Of a stretch of DNA of 30,463 nucleotides, positions 1-7,423 are shown in pieces. The stretch's first letter is position 1. Each line of letters opens with the position of its first letter. The notes below the pieces were generated by a model. The model searched no databases and was not told where the DNA came from. It was given only the letters and a program-made list of their open reading frames with translations. Source of the DNA: 1-14-0-10-37-14 sp037130845 (GTDB taxonomy: Bacteria; Patescibacteriota; Patescibacteriia; Patescibacteriales; Patescibacteriaceae); contig JBAXSE010000015.1 of the NCBI GenBank assembly GCA_037130845.1, positions 1 through 30,463 on the forward strand, in the 5' to 3' direction. The position numbers were made by a program, and so were the translations under genes.

Positions 1-99
1 CTACGCTAAAAGCTTCGGCGAGGTACAACCCTCCTACGCTAAAAGCTTCGGCGAGGTACAACCCTCCTACGCTAAAAGCTTCGGCGAGATACAACCCGC
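1..99. repeat. Three tandem copies of a 33-bp repeat
   Basis: Three consecutive 33-bp units begin with ctacgctaaaagcttcggcg. Units 1 and 2 are identical and unit 3 differs at two positions. The following bases (100-155) continue with related cttcggcgagg/cgaagg words. There are no spacers, so this is a tandem repeat and not a CRISPR array. The array is cut by the window edge. Confidence 0.85.
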
Positions 100-155
100 C
101 TTCGCTCGTCTATAGCGAACTGCGTTCGCCATAGCCGAGCTTCGGCGAGGCGAAG

Positions 156-250
156 GCGAACGTGGCGAAATGGTAGACGCATCCCGATGGACATCGGGAT
201 GGCGGCCGCGAGGCTGTGGAGGTTCGCTCCGATTTACATCGGGACAAATC
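156..250 (+). pseudogene. Degenerate tRNA-Leu copy with replaced anticodon arm
   Basis: From 156 the sequence matches the intact tRNA-Leu at 303 through the acceptor 5' strand and D arm (gcgaacgtggcgaaatggta), and again through the variable arm and start of the T arm. The anticodon arm is replaced by a palindrome built on cccgatggacatcggg. After the T-loop start (ttcg) the sequence diverges into ctccgatttacatcggg, so the 3' acceptor strand is missing. It cannot fold as a complete tRNA. I read it as a broken duplicate; a processed tRNA-like RNA is possible but unsupported. Confidence 0.65.
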
Positions 251-302
251 CAGTCTCAAAATCAAGACATTTATACTAAAGTTAAAACTAGCTTTAGTAA
301 TT

Positions 303-385
303 GCGAACGTGGCGAAATGGTAGACGCACCACCTTGAGGTGGTGGCGGCCGCGAGGCTGTGGAGGTTCGAATCCTCTCGTTCGCA
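303..385 (+). tRNA. tRNA-Leu (anticodon GAG)
   Basis: The acceptor strands gcgaacg (303-309) and cgttcgc (378-384) pair over seven bases. The anticodon stem is ccacc/ggtgg around loop ttgaggt, giving anticodon GAG. There is a class II long variable arm (cggccgcgaggctgtg) and a T arm gaggttcgaatcctc. The discriminator is A385 and CCA is not encoded. It would read CUC/CUU leucine codons. Confidence 0.95.
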
Positions 386-392
386 CAAATCG

Positions 393-456
393 GGGCAATT
401 AGCTCAGTTGGTTAGAGTACTCCGATGTCCATCGGAGGTGTCAGAGGTTCGTTCCG
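393..456 (+). pseudogene. Degenerate tRNA-Val copy with replaced anticodon arm
   Basis: From 393 the sequence copies the first ~27 nt of the tRNA-Val at 484 (gggcaattagctcagttggt). The anticodon arm is then replaced by ctccgatgtccatcggag, a six-pair hairpin with loop tgtcca. The T arm begins as agaggttcg and then diverges as ttccgat. The 3' acceptor strand is absent. The inserted word cgatgtccatcg is the reverse complement of the word in the broken tRNA-Leu copy at 156. Confidence 0.65.
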
Positions 457-483
457 ATCAAATCAAAATTATGTGATTATTTT

Positions 484-560
484 GGGCAATTAGCTCAGTT
501 GGTTAGAGCACTTCGTTTACACCGAAGGGGTCAGAGGTTCGAGTCCTCTATTGCCCACCA
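484..560 (+). tRNA. tRNA-Val (anticodon UAC)
   Basis: The acceptor gggcaat (484-490) pairs with attgccc (550-556). The D arm is gctcagttggttagagc, the anticodon stem cttcg/cgaag encloses tttacac (anticodon TAC), and the T arm is agaggttcgagtcctct. A557 is the discriminator and CCA (558-560) is encoded, unlike the Leu and Arg tRNAs of this window. A terminator follows directly. Confidence 0.95.
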
Positions 561-563
561 ACA

Positions 564-595
564 ATAAAGACCTGCCAATGTGCAGGTCTTTATTA
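564..595 (+). terminator. Terminator after tRNA-Val
   Basis: A 13-bp perfect stem (564-576 with 583-595, aataaagacctgc) closes a 6-nt loop directly after the tRNA CCA end. The A/T-rich base of the stem supplies the U tract, so it can work in both directions. Confidence 0.8.
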
Positions 596-614
596 TCTAA
601 AGGCTAAATAAAAA

Positions 615-639
615 ATCCTTAGCCGCGCTGGTTAAGGAT
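615..639 (-). terminator. Terminator of the small membrane protein gene
   Basis: Stem 615-624 with 630-639 (one G-U pair), loop of 5. Read on the minus strand it is followed by attttttattt. It lies about 20 nt after the stop of the minus-strand gene at 660-860. Confidence 0.75.
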
Positions 640-659
640 ATTTAATTTCTGCGATCAAA

Positions 660-860
660 TTATTTTGATTCAAACGTTTTTTGTTTTCCTGGCTTAAAAA
701 ATATAGCCAATGAGGCCCCTAATACAATGATACTGGCGACCATAATTTCCCAGCCCAATTTTGTATGGACCAAGTCTAACAAATACCAAAAAATGCCGAT
801 TACCAAAACTGCAATTATCCCGACAATGGCAAAAACTACGAACCAGCCTTTTGCGTCCAT
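660..860 (-). CDS. Small two-helix membrane protein
   Basis: This 66-residue protein has two hydrophobic segments, roughly residues 7-27 and 38-55, separated by a short loop, and a basic C-terminus (GKQKTFESK). I do not recognise a family. The start is supported by an aaggtg Shine-Dalgarno motif about 6 nt upstream on the minus strand, and a terminator follows the stop, so it looks like a single-gene transcript. It stands between the tRNA cluster and ychF, divergent from ychF. The hydrophobic pattern and the RBS/terminator pair are seen directly; membrane location is inferred. Confidence 0.65.
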   Translation of the reverse strand: MDAKGWFVVFAIVGIIAVLVIGIFWYLLDLVHTKLGWEIMVASIIVLGASLAIFFKPGKQKTFESK

Positions 861-1014
861 GAAACACCTTCCCTAAATGAACAAAATAATGAACTTCAAA
901 TTGCTTGAATTATAGCCTCTCTACCTAAAAATGCAAATATCTGCCCACGGGTTGCATTTTGGCCAATATTATGATATTTTTCTAGAGCTATCTCCAATTA
1001 TTTCAAATAAACAT

Positions 1015-2085
1015 ATGTCATTATCCATCGGAATCGTCGGCTTGCCCAATGTCGGCAAATCAACCCTTTTTAATACTCTAACTAAAAAGCAAGCCCCGGC
1101 CGAAAACTATCCTTTCTGCACTATCGAACCCAATGTCGGCATGGTTGAAGTACCCGATAGCCGACTCTACCAGATTGCCGATATCTCCAAGCCTGCCAAG
1201 ATTATCCCAGCCATTGTGGAATTCGTCGACATCGCCGGCCTGGTCGAAGGCGCCAGTAAGGGCGAAGGGCTAGGCAATCAGTTTTTGTCCCATATCCGTG
1301 AATGCCAGGCTATTTGCCAAGTGGTGCGCGCCTTTGAGAACGAAAATATCATCCATGTCGCCAACCGCATCAACCCAACCGAAGACAAAGATATTATCAA
1401 CCTGGAATTAATCCTGGCAGATCTTGCGACAGTCACCAAACGCTACGACAAGGCCGCCAAAGATTGCAAAGCCGGAGACAAGAAAGCAATCGATTTCCGT
1501 GACTTACTGGCTAAGATCAAGTTGCACCTGGAAGCCGAGAAATCCGTGCGTGATTTACCGCTAACGACCGAGGAACTAATCGATATCAAAGATTTGAATT
1601 TGCTAACCATCAAACCACTATTATACGTAATTAATATTGACGATGGTACTACTTCCAGCCCGGAGCTATTAGCCCAATTCGGCCAGCATGTACTGCCGCT
1701 TAACATCAAATTGGAAAACGAAATTGCTGCTCTGCCAGCCGAGGAACAAGCTGAATATATCCAGGCTCTGGGACTTTCGATGTCCGGCCTGGACCGCCTA
1801 ATCCAAACCGCCTATCAGCTGCTTGGCCTAGCTAGTTTCTTTACTACCGGCAGCGATGAAACTCGCGCCTGGACTATTCCGGTCGGAGCCAAAGCGCCCG
1901 AAGCCGCCGGCGTTATCCATACCGATTTTATTAAGAACTTTATCCGCGCCGAAGTTGTTTTTTGGCAAGACTTTATCACCTGCGGTTCCGAAGCCGCTGC
2001 CCGAGCCAAAGGCCTACTTCACACCGAAGGTAAAGAATATACCGTCAAAGATGGCGATATCTGTAATTTTTTGATCAACAAATAA
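1015..2085 (+). CDS. ychF: Ribosome-associated ATPase YchF (OLA1 family)
   Basis: The product is 356 residues, close to the usual ~363. It carries the P-loop GLPNVGKST at residues 9-17, the G3 motif DIAGL followed by VEGASKGEGLGNQFL, and the C-terminal TGS domain typical of the family. YchF/OLA1 proteins are Obg-related P-loop NTPases that bind ribosomes and prefer ATP over GTP. The open frame extends upstream to 931, but the ATG at 1015 gives the canonical N-terminus MSLSIGIVGLPNVGKST, so I use it. No clear Shine-Dalgarno motif precedes it. It is monocistronic: divergent from the small membrane protein upstream and convergent with the methyltransferase downstream. Confidence 0.95.
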   Translation: MSLSIGIVGLPNVGKSTLFNTLTKKQAPAENYPFCTIEPNVGMVEVPDSRLYQIADISKPAKIIPAIVEFVDIAGLVEGASKGEGLGNQFLSHIRECQAICQVVRAFENENIIHVANRINPTEDKDIINLELILADLATVTKRYDKAAKDCKAGDKKAIDFRDLLAKIKLHLEAEKSVRDLPLTTEELIDIKDLNLLTIKPLLYVINIDDGTTSSPELLAQFGQHVLPLNIKLENEIAALPAEEQAEYIQALGLSMSGLDRLIQTAYQLLGLASFFTTGSDETRAWTIPVGAKAPEAAGVIHTDFIKNFIRAEVVFWQDFITCGSEAAARAKGLLHTEGKEYTVKDGDICNFLINK

Positions 2086-2506
2086 CATATAATTCAAATG
2101 CTACGAATGGGAATTCAAACCTGCCTGCCGGCAGGCAGGTCTACGAATAAATACAAGAATACCAAGCATTTTCCCAATTTCTAGATTTGAATTATGTTTA
2201 GCTTGACTTATTTTAAAAATAGTGTTTAAATGCAAGTGCTAAATATTACCCCTTAATATAACTAGCAGAAAGGACCGGCTTGGCGCTAGCTGGCCTGCCG
2301 GTCCTATTTTAAGAATTGTACCTTAAATTATCTTGTTTCCCACGCAATATCACTGATTTATATCTTGTAACGACCTATTATATCGAATACCCGAAGGCCT
2401 CCTCGTAGTTTGTCCGCCCCCCGGTAAACTCATTAGTTCCTAAAGAATCCTTATATTTTTCGTTATGCTGCATGCTGATATACCAATCAAAATGATTATT
2501 CGTGGC
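2086..2506. other. Non-coding stretch with inverted repeats
   Basis: No convincing gene lies in these ~420 bases. It holds a palindrome cctgcctgccggcaggcagg near 2121-2140 and a hairpin with arms ggaccggc/gccggtcc near 2272-2306. The latter shares its aggaccg...cggtcct arms with the terminator at 8626-8660. The rest is AT-rich and featureless to me. Confidence 0.6.
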
Positions 2507-2533
2507 AGGGCCCTAAATGGGCCCTATTTTTTT
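2507..2533 (+). terminator. Hairpin with T tract between convergent genes
   Basis: The stem agggccc/gggccct (2507-2513 with 2519-2525) has a 5-nt loop and is followed by seven T on the plus strand. It overlaps the stop codon of the minus-strand methyltransferase gene (2524-2526). It would stop plus-strand readthrough from ychF. Confidence 0.65.
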
Positions 2534-3687
2534 ACCAAAATCACGATCCGGCGCCAGACGCTTTGACCCTCTCGGCCATAGAGCAAGGTCTGTGGCTGGC
2601 GCATTTCCAGTGCCTTGGGCCAAGGCATAGATTGCTCAAAGCCATTGATGCTAGGAGTGATATCGACAAAGACCTTGGCCGTACGCAATAGCCGCGGCCA
2701 AATCATAACCAACTTGCCGCCCGGTTTGAGGACCTGGGCAAACTGGGCAATTGCATCGCTATATAATTTATCCAAATCTTGCTTGACCTTGTCCAGATCA
2801 CGGGCGCCTCGCTGCGGGCCTAGATATGGCTCAGTCACTATCAAATCTAATGATTGTAACGGAATCAGGCTGGCCAGCTTGGTGGCATCCATCACGTGCA
2901 ACTGGCAAGTGCCGGTAGTCAGATTATAATGGCGGCGCAGCCAAGCCAGATTATTCTTGGAATCGGCAATGGCTTTTTCAGAGATATCCGAACCAATGAT
3001 CCGGCCGAAGCCCATCAATAAGGCCTCGCTAACTATCGTGCCTGAGCCGCAGAAAGGATCCAATAATACTCGGTTGGTGTCGGCGCCGGCCAGATTGATC
3101 ATCATTTGCGCCAGCTTGGGCGGCAGCATGCCCGACTGGTCATCACGGTCCGGCCGGCCATAATCGCGGGCCGATAATTCCTTAAAAGGCTGAACAAAGC
3201 TGGTACGTCCCAGCCAAAAGCCTTGCGGACATTTGGCGATCACGATTTCCGCTCCCCCGCTGGTCAGTTTATTTTGTTCCACGACCACGCTAGACAGGAT
3301 AGCTTCCTTCGAGACCACATAACGCGGCGCACGGTCATTAATCTTGATTTCTTTTTTGAGGCTCAAGGCCAAAGGCTGGAATTTAAATTTACCACCATAG
3401 AGCGAGATTCCAAAAAACGGCTTGGTAGCCATGGCCAAGATTTCCTTGATGCCTGTCTTGATAGCCGACTCGGACAGATTGGGTATCAGTTTATAGACTT
3501 CGCCCATCTTGACCGTACCGCCCAGACGCTGATGCAGGCTGGCCAAATCCAGGCTCTCGGCCTCCACTACCAGCACGCCGGCGCTGAGATTGAGGTATTG
3601 CACGCCATCGCCCAAAACCGCCGTCAGCTCCGCTAGCGACAGGTCCGGATGGCTGCCAAAAACAAAAAAGTATTTCATATATTTCAT
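2524..3687 (-). CDS. TRM11/THUMP-like tRNA (guanine-N2) methyltransferase
   Basis: This is a 387-residue Rossmann-fold AdoMet methyltransferase. The C-terminal half carries the SAM-binding motif LDPFCGSGTIVSEALLMG and the catalytic-site motif VTEPYLGP, a TEPY variant of the (D/N)PPY motif of N-methylating enzymes. The N-terminal ~170 residues (FFVFGSHPDLSLAELTAVLG onward) fit the substrate-binding part of the TRM11/TrmG10 group. By family knowledge it would methylate N2 of a guanosine in tRNA; the exact target is inferred. The frame is open further upstream (3711), but that extension lies inside the inverted-repeat element at 3706, so I start at the ATG ending at 3687; a second ATG three codons on is possible. 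Confidence 0.8.
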   Translation of the reverse strand: MKYMKYFFVFGSHPDLSLAELTAVLGDGVQYLNLSAGVLVVEAESLDLASLHQRLGGTVKMGEVYKLIPNLSESAIKTGIKEILAMATKPFFGISLYGGKFKFQPLALSLKKEIKINDRAPRYVVSKEAILSSVVVEQNKLTSGGAEIVIAKCPQGFWLGRTSFVQPFKELSARDYGRPDRDDQSGMLPPKLAQMMINLAGADTNRVLLDPFCGSGTIVSEALLMGFGRIIGSDISEKAIADSKNNLAWLRRHYNLTTGTCQLHVMDATKLASLIPLQSLDLIVTEPYLGPQRGARDLDKVKQDLDKLYSDAIAQFAQVLKPGGKLVMIWPRLLRTAKVFVDITPSINGFEQSMPWPKALEMRQPQTLLYGREGQSVWRRIVILVKK

Positions 3688-3705
3688 GTCACTCCCGCCT
3701 TTCTT

Positions 3706-3802
3706 TGTCATTCCCGCGCAGGCGGGAATCTAATCATTGGAGGTATGTAGCGATGTAGATTCCCGCCGGAGTCAACCCGACCTTTGGCGGGCGGGAATGA
3801 CA
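3706..3802. repeat. MITE-like element with 12-bp terminal inverted repeats
   Basis: The 97-bp segment is bounded by tgtcattcccgc (3706-3717) and its exact reverse complement gcgggaatgaca (3791-3802). A second inverted pair, ggcgggaatcta and tagattcccgcc, is nested inside. No coding capacity is seen. It abuts the start of the methyltransferase gene and supplies the GGGAG just upstream of that start codon. Confidence 0.65.
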
Positions 3803-3917
3803 TATCTAAACGATTTTATTAATAATATTAATTATAACATATTTCCGCCTCTTTGGGCGACACAGTGCTGGCACCATAACACATATCCCCAAAATATCAA
3901 CCGCCTGTGTATAAAAA

Positions 3918-3942
3918 AGCCGGCCCGTTGGCCGGGTCGGCT
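3918..3942 (-). terminator. Terminator of the coiled-coil gene pair
   Basis: Stem 3918-3927 with 3933-3942 (ten pairs, one G-U), loop of 5. On the minus strand it is followed by ttttttat. It lies 24 nt after the stop of the gene at 3966. Confidence 0.8.
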
Positions 3943-3965
3943 GTTAATCATTTAAAAGTTCTATC

Positions 3966-4721
3966 TCATCTCTTGTATTTATCGATCCTCGAGAGGATTT
4001 CCGACTCGAGCTCGTAAGTGTATTGATTTTTAACCTTAACATCTCTAGTTAAAGTGTTGTAATTATGAGTGACATAATCAATCATTTGTTCTTTCTGTTT
4101 AGCGCTGAGCTCCTTATACGGCGCTAGATGATGATGTTGCAATAAGGCTATATAAGACTTCCAAGAAGCCTTGCCAAAACCATCGATACCGACTATCGCG
4201 TCTTGCGGTAAGGCGATCACCTCAAAAGGATAATAATATCCGGCTCTTGTCATGATATGCGCGAATCTTTCTAGCCTGATGTCTTCTTTAGCTAACTCTT
4301 TAAATAAGGTGAATATGAAATCCAATTGGTTAGGAGTAAAGATAGTCTCATGTTCATCCAAATCTTTCGGCTCTTCTTCTTTGTCAGCATTTTTTAGGCT
4401 CCTGCTTATGATCGAACTAAGCTTAGCTCGATCCTCATGCAAGCCATTAAGCCGCCGTAGAAAATCGATCGGATCGCAATTAAAGGCTGCCTTTAATTGC
4501 TCTGACAAAGCATATAGCTCGTCGTTATACTCCTTGATTGAAGCAAAACTTCTTTCCAGGGTCGCCTGATAACCTGCAATTGAGAGCTGCAACATACTAA
4601 TCTGGTGCTCATCGTTAGCGATAACGGCTTTTGTCACCTCTACAGCCTTGGCATATTGAGTAATGCCTTGCTCTAATTCATTTATTTTCTGAATCAATTG
4701 ATCAGCTGATAAATTTTCCAT
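3966..4721 (-). CDS. Coiled-coil orphan protein, paralogue of its neighbour
   Basis: This 251-residue protein matches no family I recognise. Residues 1-~85 are predicted coiled coil (heptad-like, Glu/Gln/Leu rich). An acidic linker near 112-125 (KEEEPKDLDEHE) follows, then a helical C-terminal domain rich in Phe, Tyr and Leu. It has no signal peptide or membrane helix. It is the second gene of an operon: its ATG lies 2 nt after the upstream stop, and an AGGAG ribosome binding site sits within the end of that gene. The same layout and alignable words (DPIDFLRRL against KPEILVDYL, and a late Y....DV) indicate that the two genes arose by tandem duplication. Confidence 0.7.
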   Translation of the reverse strand: MENLSADQLIQKINELEQGITQYAKAVEVTKAVIANDEHQISMLQLSIAGYQATLERSFASIKEYNDELYALSEQLKAAFNCDPIDFLRRLNGLHEDRAKLSSIISRSLKNADKEEEPKDLDEHETIFTPNQLDFIFTLFKELAKEDIRLERFAHIMTRAGYYYPFEVIALPQDAIVGIDGFGKASWKSYIALLQHHHLAPYKELSAKQKEQMIDYVTHNYNTLTRDVKVKNQYTYELESEILSRIDKYKR

Positions 4722-4723
4722 TA

Positions 4724-5437
4724 CTACTCCTGTACGGTTGATAAATATCTATTTTCAAATTCTTTTAACTTAGCGTGGATGTTTAATTCAGGGTCACTAT
4801 TAAGACTGACATCCTTATAAATTTCACTTCGATACAGATCGAAATAAGCTGCCATTTGTGCTACTTGCTTGGGATGGTATTCCAGACACTTGGACAAGCC
4901 ATGCCTTTCTAATAATTCCAGCAAATCTTCATACTCTCGCCGGCCATCATCACTAAGATTGCCGTATGCTGCCGGCAAAGTCAAAAGCTGAAAGACGAAA
5001 TAAATTTCGTGGTACATCAGCCAAGCCTCTAAGCTAATTGTTAATTTTTTACTCATAGATTCCTGGACAGAAACCACCGTGCGAAATAGCAGAGCTAGTT
5101 GATCCTTACTGAATTCTTCCGGTTCTTGGTCAACGTCCAGTTGGGTCGGCCATTGCAGTCCTGGATTTAATTCAACCATCTTCTGTAGATAATCTACTAA
5201 GATTTCCGGCTTGAAATTAAGTATCGCTCTGATATTTGAATTCAGAATTTCGATACTCAGATTTGTTGCTTGCAGAGACTGCCTTAGGTCGCGCGTATTC
5301 TCATTGATGTCATCAATCCGCTTCTGCAATTCTTGCTTATTAGTCTCATTAATTTCAATGGCCTGAAGCAAATATTGCCCAGTTGCTTTTTCTGCGGCTA
5401 TCTTAGCCAAACCGTCTTTAATGCTTGCAATAGACAT
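4724..5437 (-). CDS. Coiled-coil orphan protein, first gene of the pair
   Basis: This 238-residue protein has an N-terminal coiled coil (residues ~1-75), a middle FSKDQLALLFRTV segment and a helical C-terminal domain. It parallels the next gene in domain order and length. The frame opens at 5464, but the ATG at 5437 has an aagga ribosome binding site ~8 nt upstream and a consensus promoter further up, so I use it. No known family is recognised, and there are no membrane segments. The well-formed promoter, 2-nt gene spacing and shared terminator make a clean two-gene transcription unit, possibly encoding a hetero-oligomer (inference). Confidence 0.7.
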   Translation of the reverse strand: MSIASIKDGLAKIAAEKATGQYLLQAIEINETNKQELQKRIDDINENTRDLRQSLQATNLSIEILNSNIRAILNFKPEILVDYLQKMVELNPGLQWPTQLDVDQEPEEFSKDQLALLFRTVVSVQESMSKKLTISLEAWLMYHEIYFVFQLLTLPAAYGNLSDDGRREYEDLLELLERHGLSKCLEYHPKQVAQMAAYFDLYRSEIYKDVSLNSDPELNIHAKLKEFENRYLSTVQE

Positions 5438-5486
5438 GGCGTTTTTCCTTTTATAAATTGTCAAAGAGTTATTAAATATTGGCTAT

Positions 5487-5515
5487 TTTCTATCATGAAT
5501 AGCCTCAAATGTCAA
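5487..5515 (-). promoter_or_regulatory. Sigma70-type promoter of the coiled-coil operon
   Basis: On the minus strand TTGACA (plus 5510-5515) is followed by exactly 17 nt and TAGAAA (plus 5487-5492). The distance to the start at 5437 allows a ~40-nt leader. Confidence 0.7.
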
Positions 5516-5622
5516 GTCTTGACTCTTTTTTCGGCTTATGTTAGCATAGCTTCACAATCTATATTAGCCTTTTCCATTACCCGCTTCGGCGGTTAGGCTG
5601 CCGGTCCTAGATCAGCAGTTAT

Positions 5623-5679
5623 GGGCATTTCATGAAACTTCCCCAAGAAGCAATTTTCAAAAATGCCCAGAGGGAAGTT
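5623..5679 (+). other. Interleaved inverted repeats (possible pseudoknot)
   Basis: Two perfect 8-bp pairings interlock: gggcattt (5623-5630) with aaatgccc (5661-5668), and aacttccc (5636-5643) with gggaagtt (5672-5679). The order A-B-A'-B' is that of an H-type pseudoknot; alternatively the two stems exclude each other as a switch. A T-rich tail follows. It lies ~220 nt upstream of rpsF, and a MITE-like repeat intervenes. Confidence 0.45.
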
Positions 5680-5703
5680 CTTTTGTATCCTCACAAAATT
5701 CAA

Positions 5704-5800
5704 TGCTCCTACAAATACAAATTATTACAAATGTACAAATCCCTCTCTAAACGTCAAGTTCATATTTGTAAATTTGTAGCAATTTGTATTTGTAGGAGCA
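5704..5800. repeat. MITE-like element, tgctcctacaaatacaaatt family
   Basis: The 97-bp segment has perfect 20-bp terminal inverted repeats (5704-5723 and 5781-5800) and inner inverted tacaaat words. A second member of the same family occurs at 18450-18617. It is non-coding and sits ~100 nt upstream of rpsF. Confidence 0.7.
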
Positions 5801-5896
5801 AATAACATATCATTAATAACAACGAATACGAATATCTATCACACAGCATTAACAACGCAAAACTGGTAAAGAATCGTATTTGTAAATAAACAATTT

Positions 5897-6505
5897 ATGT
5901 CTAAAGTAAAATCAGACAAGATCCCGCACTACGAACTGATGTACTTGATTTCCAACAAGTACAGCGAAAACGAGCTTGACCCGATCAAAGAAAAGGTCGC
6001 CAAGCTGATTGGCAACCGCGCCGGTGTCATCACTTATACCAATGACTTGGGCAAGAAACGCTTGGCCTATGCCATCAAGGGCTTCCGTTATGGTTACTAC
6101 CAGTTGGTAGAATTCGACCTGAACGGCGCCGAACTGCTCAAATTGGAAACAGACCTCAAGTTGGACACCGAAATCCTGCGCCACCAGATCGTGCGCAAAG
6201 TAGCCATGACTGCCGAACAGATGAAGGCCGAAGCCGAGATAGTCGAAAAGCGCCTGGCCGCCCTGGAAGTTGCCAGTCCTGAAAAACCGGTTGAAGAAAC
6301 CAAAGCTACTGCAAAGGAAGAGACCAAAGCTGCTCAAGCCGAGCCTGCTCAAGAGGCCAAAGAGGAAGCCAAGCCAACTGAAGAAGAAGTCAAGTCAACA
6401 GAAAAGGAAGCCAAAGTTGAAGACGATACTCTCAAGCTTGATTCCGACAAAGAATTGGACAGCAAATTGGACAACATCTTGTCCTCCGACCTTCTTTATA
6501 AATAA
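5897..6505 (+). CDS. rpsF: Ribosomal protein bS6 with long charged C-terminal tail
   Basis: Residues 1-~105 are a recognisable bS6 fold: HYELMYLISNKYSENEL at the start, then GKKRLAYAIKGFRYGYYQLVEF and LKLDTEILRHQIVRK. bS6 binds 16S rRNA in the 30S platform together with bS18, encoded two genes downstream. The protein is 202 residues, whereas typical bS6 is 95-135. The extra ~95 residues are almost entirely Glu, Lys, Ala and Pro, low in complexity and probably disordered. There is no clear Shine-Dalgarno motif before the ATG. It is the first gene of rpsF-ssb-rpsR, a common bacterial order; here rplI is not the next gene. Confidence 0.95.
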   Translation: MSKVKSDKIPHYELMYLISNKYSENELDPIKEKVAKLIGNRAGVITYTNDLGKKRLAYAIKGFRYGYYQLVEFDLNGAELLKLETDLKLDTEILRHQIVRKVAMTAEQMKAEAEIVEKRLAALEVASPEKPVEETKATAKEETKAAQAEPAQEAKEEAKPTEEEVKSTEKEAKVEDDTLKLDSDKELDSKLDNILSSDLLYK

Positions 6506-6529
6506 TTAGCTCTCGCTAAAACAAATCAT

Positions 6530-7024
6530 ATGGATCTGAACAAAGCTATGATTATCGGCAATGTGGTCCGCGACCCGGAAATCAGGCAGACTGCCTCCGG
6601 CCAACCGGTTGCCTCGCTTTCTATCGCCACTAATATGGTCTGGAAAGACCAGCAAGGCCAGAAGCAAGAACGCGCCGACTTCCACAACATCATCGCCTGG
6701 CGCGGCCTGGCGGATGTCATCTCCCGCTTCGTCAAGAAAGGTTCCAAGATTTATGTCGAAGGACGCATCCAGAATCGCAGTTGGGTCGGCCAAGACGGCC
6801 AAAAGCGCTATACCACCGAGATCGTCGCCGACAATATCATCATGTTAGATCGCATCGGCGGCGCTGGCGCTCCAGCCGGCGGCGGCCAAACCTATCAACC
6901 GGCAGCAGCTCGCAGCGAACAGCCGGGCCACAACGAACCAACCATCAGCTACGAGGAAATCTCTCCTGCTGGCGGCGGTAGCTATGACAACAACGAAATC
7001 AACGTCGGCAACATTCCCTTTTAA
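6530..7024 (+). CDS. ssb: Single-stranded DNA-binding protein SSB
   Basis: The product is 164 residues. The N-terminal ~108 residues are an OB fold with the family signature: MDLNKAMIIGNVVRDPEIR, then ASLSIATN, ADFHNIIAWRGLADV, GSKIYVEGRIQNRSW and TTEIVADNI. A Gly/Ala/Pro-rich linker leads to the C-terminal tip NVGNIPF, which matches the partner-binding peptide of SSB (usually DDDIPF) but with fewer acidic residues at the tip. It binds ssDNA as a tetramer and recruits replication and repair proteins. It lies 24 nt after rpsF and 24 nt before rpsR, in the same operon. Confidence 0.95.
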   Translation: MDLNKAMIIGNVVRDPEIRQTASGQPVASLSIATNMVWKDQQGQKQERADFHNIIAWRGLADVISRFVKKGSKIYVEGRIQNRSWVGQDGQKRYTTEIVADNIIMLDRIGGAGAPAGGGQTYQPAAARSEQPGHNEPTISYEEISPAGGGSYDNNEINVGNIPF

Positions 7025-7048
7025 TCCTCATAATAATTAATCAACTAT

Positions 7049-7264
7049 ATGGCAATTACTGTCCGTAAAACTTGCTACTTCTGCGACAATACCGTCAAGG
7101 ATATTGACTACAAGAATGTAGAAGAGCTCAAAAAATTTACCAACTCCTATGGTATGATCCTGCCCAAGCGCCGCACCGGCGTCTGCTCCAAGCATCAGCG
7201 CAAACTGGCCAACGCCGTCAAACGCGCCCGCGCCATGGCGCTGGTGATCATCACCAACAAATAA
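7049..7264 (+). CDS. rpsR: Ribosomal protein bS18
   Basis: The product is 71 residues, normal length. It has the bS18 core KNVEELKKFTNSYGMILPKRRTGVCSKHQRKLANAVKRARAMALV (described by position ~22-66). Two N-terminal cysteines (C9, C12, in CYFC) plus C47 and H49 indicate the zinc-binding (C+) form of bS18. It partners with bS6 on the 30S platform, consistent with co-transcription from rpsF. The gene ends just inside the inverted-repeat element that separates it from efp. Confidence 0.95.
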   Translation: MAITVRKTCYFCDNTVKDIDYKNVEELKKFTNSYGMILPKRRTGVCSKHQRKLANAVKRARAMALVIITNK

Positions 7265-7400
7265 GTTTATAAAGTTCGTAAAGTTTATAAAGTTTATAAA
7301 GTTATAGGTATTATTTCTTTACAAACTATCGCTTTGCGAACTTTTAAACATTTATACGGTTTGTACATCAGGTACCCTGCTTTACGAACTTTATAAACTT
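7263..7400. repeat. Inverted-repeat element between rpsR and efp
   Basis: A perfect 21-bp inverted pair (7263-7283 and 7380-7400, built from aagtttataaagttcgtaaa) bounds this AT-rich intergenic stretch. Further aaagtttata words are repeated inside and after it. Related words recur at 7990-8055 and 10840-10920. It is non-coding. A role as MITE, stem-loop spacer or processing site is open. Confidence 0.65.
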
Positions 7401-7423
7401 TACAAACTTTAGGAACTTAACTT

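Noticed and set aside
1..99. Possible CRISPR array (33-bp repeats)
   Set aside because: The units are contiguous with no spacers, and no cas genes are in the window.
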